From Candidatus Fermentithermobacillaceae bacterium UBA3951 (GTDB taxonomy: Bacteria; Bacillota; Sulfobacillia; Fermentithermobacillales; Fermentithermobacillaceae): 23,320 nt of DNA. A program made the position numbers and the translations under genes. The notes under the pieces were generated by a model. That model saw nothing but the letters and a program-made list of their open reading frames with translations. It had not been told where the DNA came from and ran no database searches. Below, piece by piece: positions 23,252 through 23,320 of this stretch. The stretch spans positions 1 through 23,320 of the forward strand of contig DGDN01000106.1 in assembly GCA_002385465.1 (NCBI GenBank), read 5' to 3'. Position 1 is the stretch's first letter; each line of letters begins with the position of its first letter.

Positions 23252-23269
23252 TGTCGCAAGGTTGCGACA
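23252..23269. repeat. Perfect 8-bp inverted repeat between promoter and tRNA-Thr
   Basis: TGTCGCAA-GG-TTGCGACA (23252-23269). It begins at the predicted transcription start and ends three bases before the tRNA. It could be an operator or a 5' structure of the precursor. Confidence 0.7.
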
Positions 23270-23272
23270 CGG

Positions 23273-23320
23273 GCCAGCGTAGCTCAACGGCAGAGCAACT
23301 GATTTGTAATCAGTAGGTTG
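23273..23320 (+). tRNA. tRNA-Thr (anticodon TGT), cut by window end
   Basis: The 5' part of a tRNA: acceptor GCCAGCG, D arm GCTC/GAGC, anticodon stem ACTGA/TCAGT with loop TTTGTAA (anticodon TGT, reading ACA). The T arm and 3' acceptor lie outside the window. Confidence 0.92.

Noticed and set aside
1..23320. CRISPR arrays, insertion sequences, integrases, phage genes
   Set aside because: No regularly spaced repeats, transposase or integrase motifs were seen on either strand.

Overview
The window looks like a piece of the core chromosome of a moderately GC-rich, endospore-forming Gram-positive bacterium (Bacillota, Clostridia-like). The reasons are a sporulation sigma factor (sigH), a SpoIID-family wall protein, a CtsR/McsA/McsB/ClpC protein-quality-control operon with a CtsR operator, strong AGGAGG-type ribosome sites, frequent GTG and TTG starts, and ThyX as the thymidylate synthase. 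I cannot name a genus from the sequence alone.

Region 1 (1-6,000): a minus-strand, membrane-inserted M28 metallopeptidase lies divergent to a secreted two-domain BsuPI-like protein. Next come an EF-G paralogue of the EF-G2 type with a T-rich leader, and a convergent SpoIID/LytB protein. Region 2 (6,070-8,314): a thioredoxin reductase overlaps an RlmI-like rRNA cytosine methyltransferase by 4 bp. Region 3 (8,361-14,641): the operon ctsR-mcsA-mcsB-clpC, followed by radA. Its promoter is TTGATA-N18-TATAAT, with a CtsR double heptad directly after the -10.

Region 4 (14,636-15,774): a minus-strand block of carD, tRNA-Ala(CGC) and a 132-aa conserved protein of unknown function. It sits between radA and the PIN-TRAM gene, where many Bacillota carry disA. 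Region 5 (15,857-20,891): PIN-TRAM (YacL type), a fused ispDF, thyX with an unusual insertion in its signature motif, rlmB, and sigH with its own promoter and terminator.

Region 6 (20,892-23,272): a cassette between sigH and a tRNA-Thr gene. It encodes a polytopic membrane protein ending in a degenerate SipW-type signal peptidase segment, then two small exported proteins of the TasA/SipW-cognate type. Both exported proteins have a predicted signal peptide of 23 residues and a mature chain starting Ala-Trp-Ser. The window ends inside tRNA-Thr(TGT); in related genomes this is often followed by tuf/rpmG/secE/nusG.

The best candidates for something new are: the sigH-tRNA cassette with its broken peptidase; the ThyX with 28 instead of 7 residues between RHR and the motif serine; the M28 peptidase with a hydrophobic hairpin between its zinc-ligand motifs; and several perfect or near-perfect palindromes placed exactly in promoter cores.
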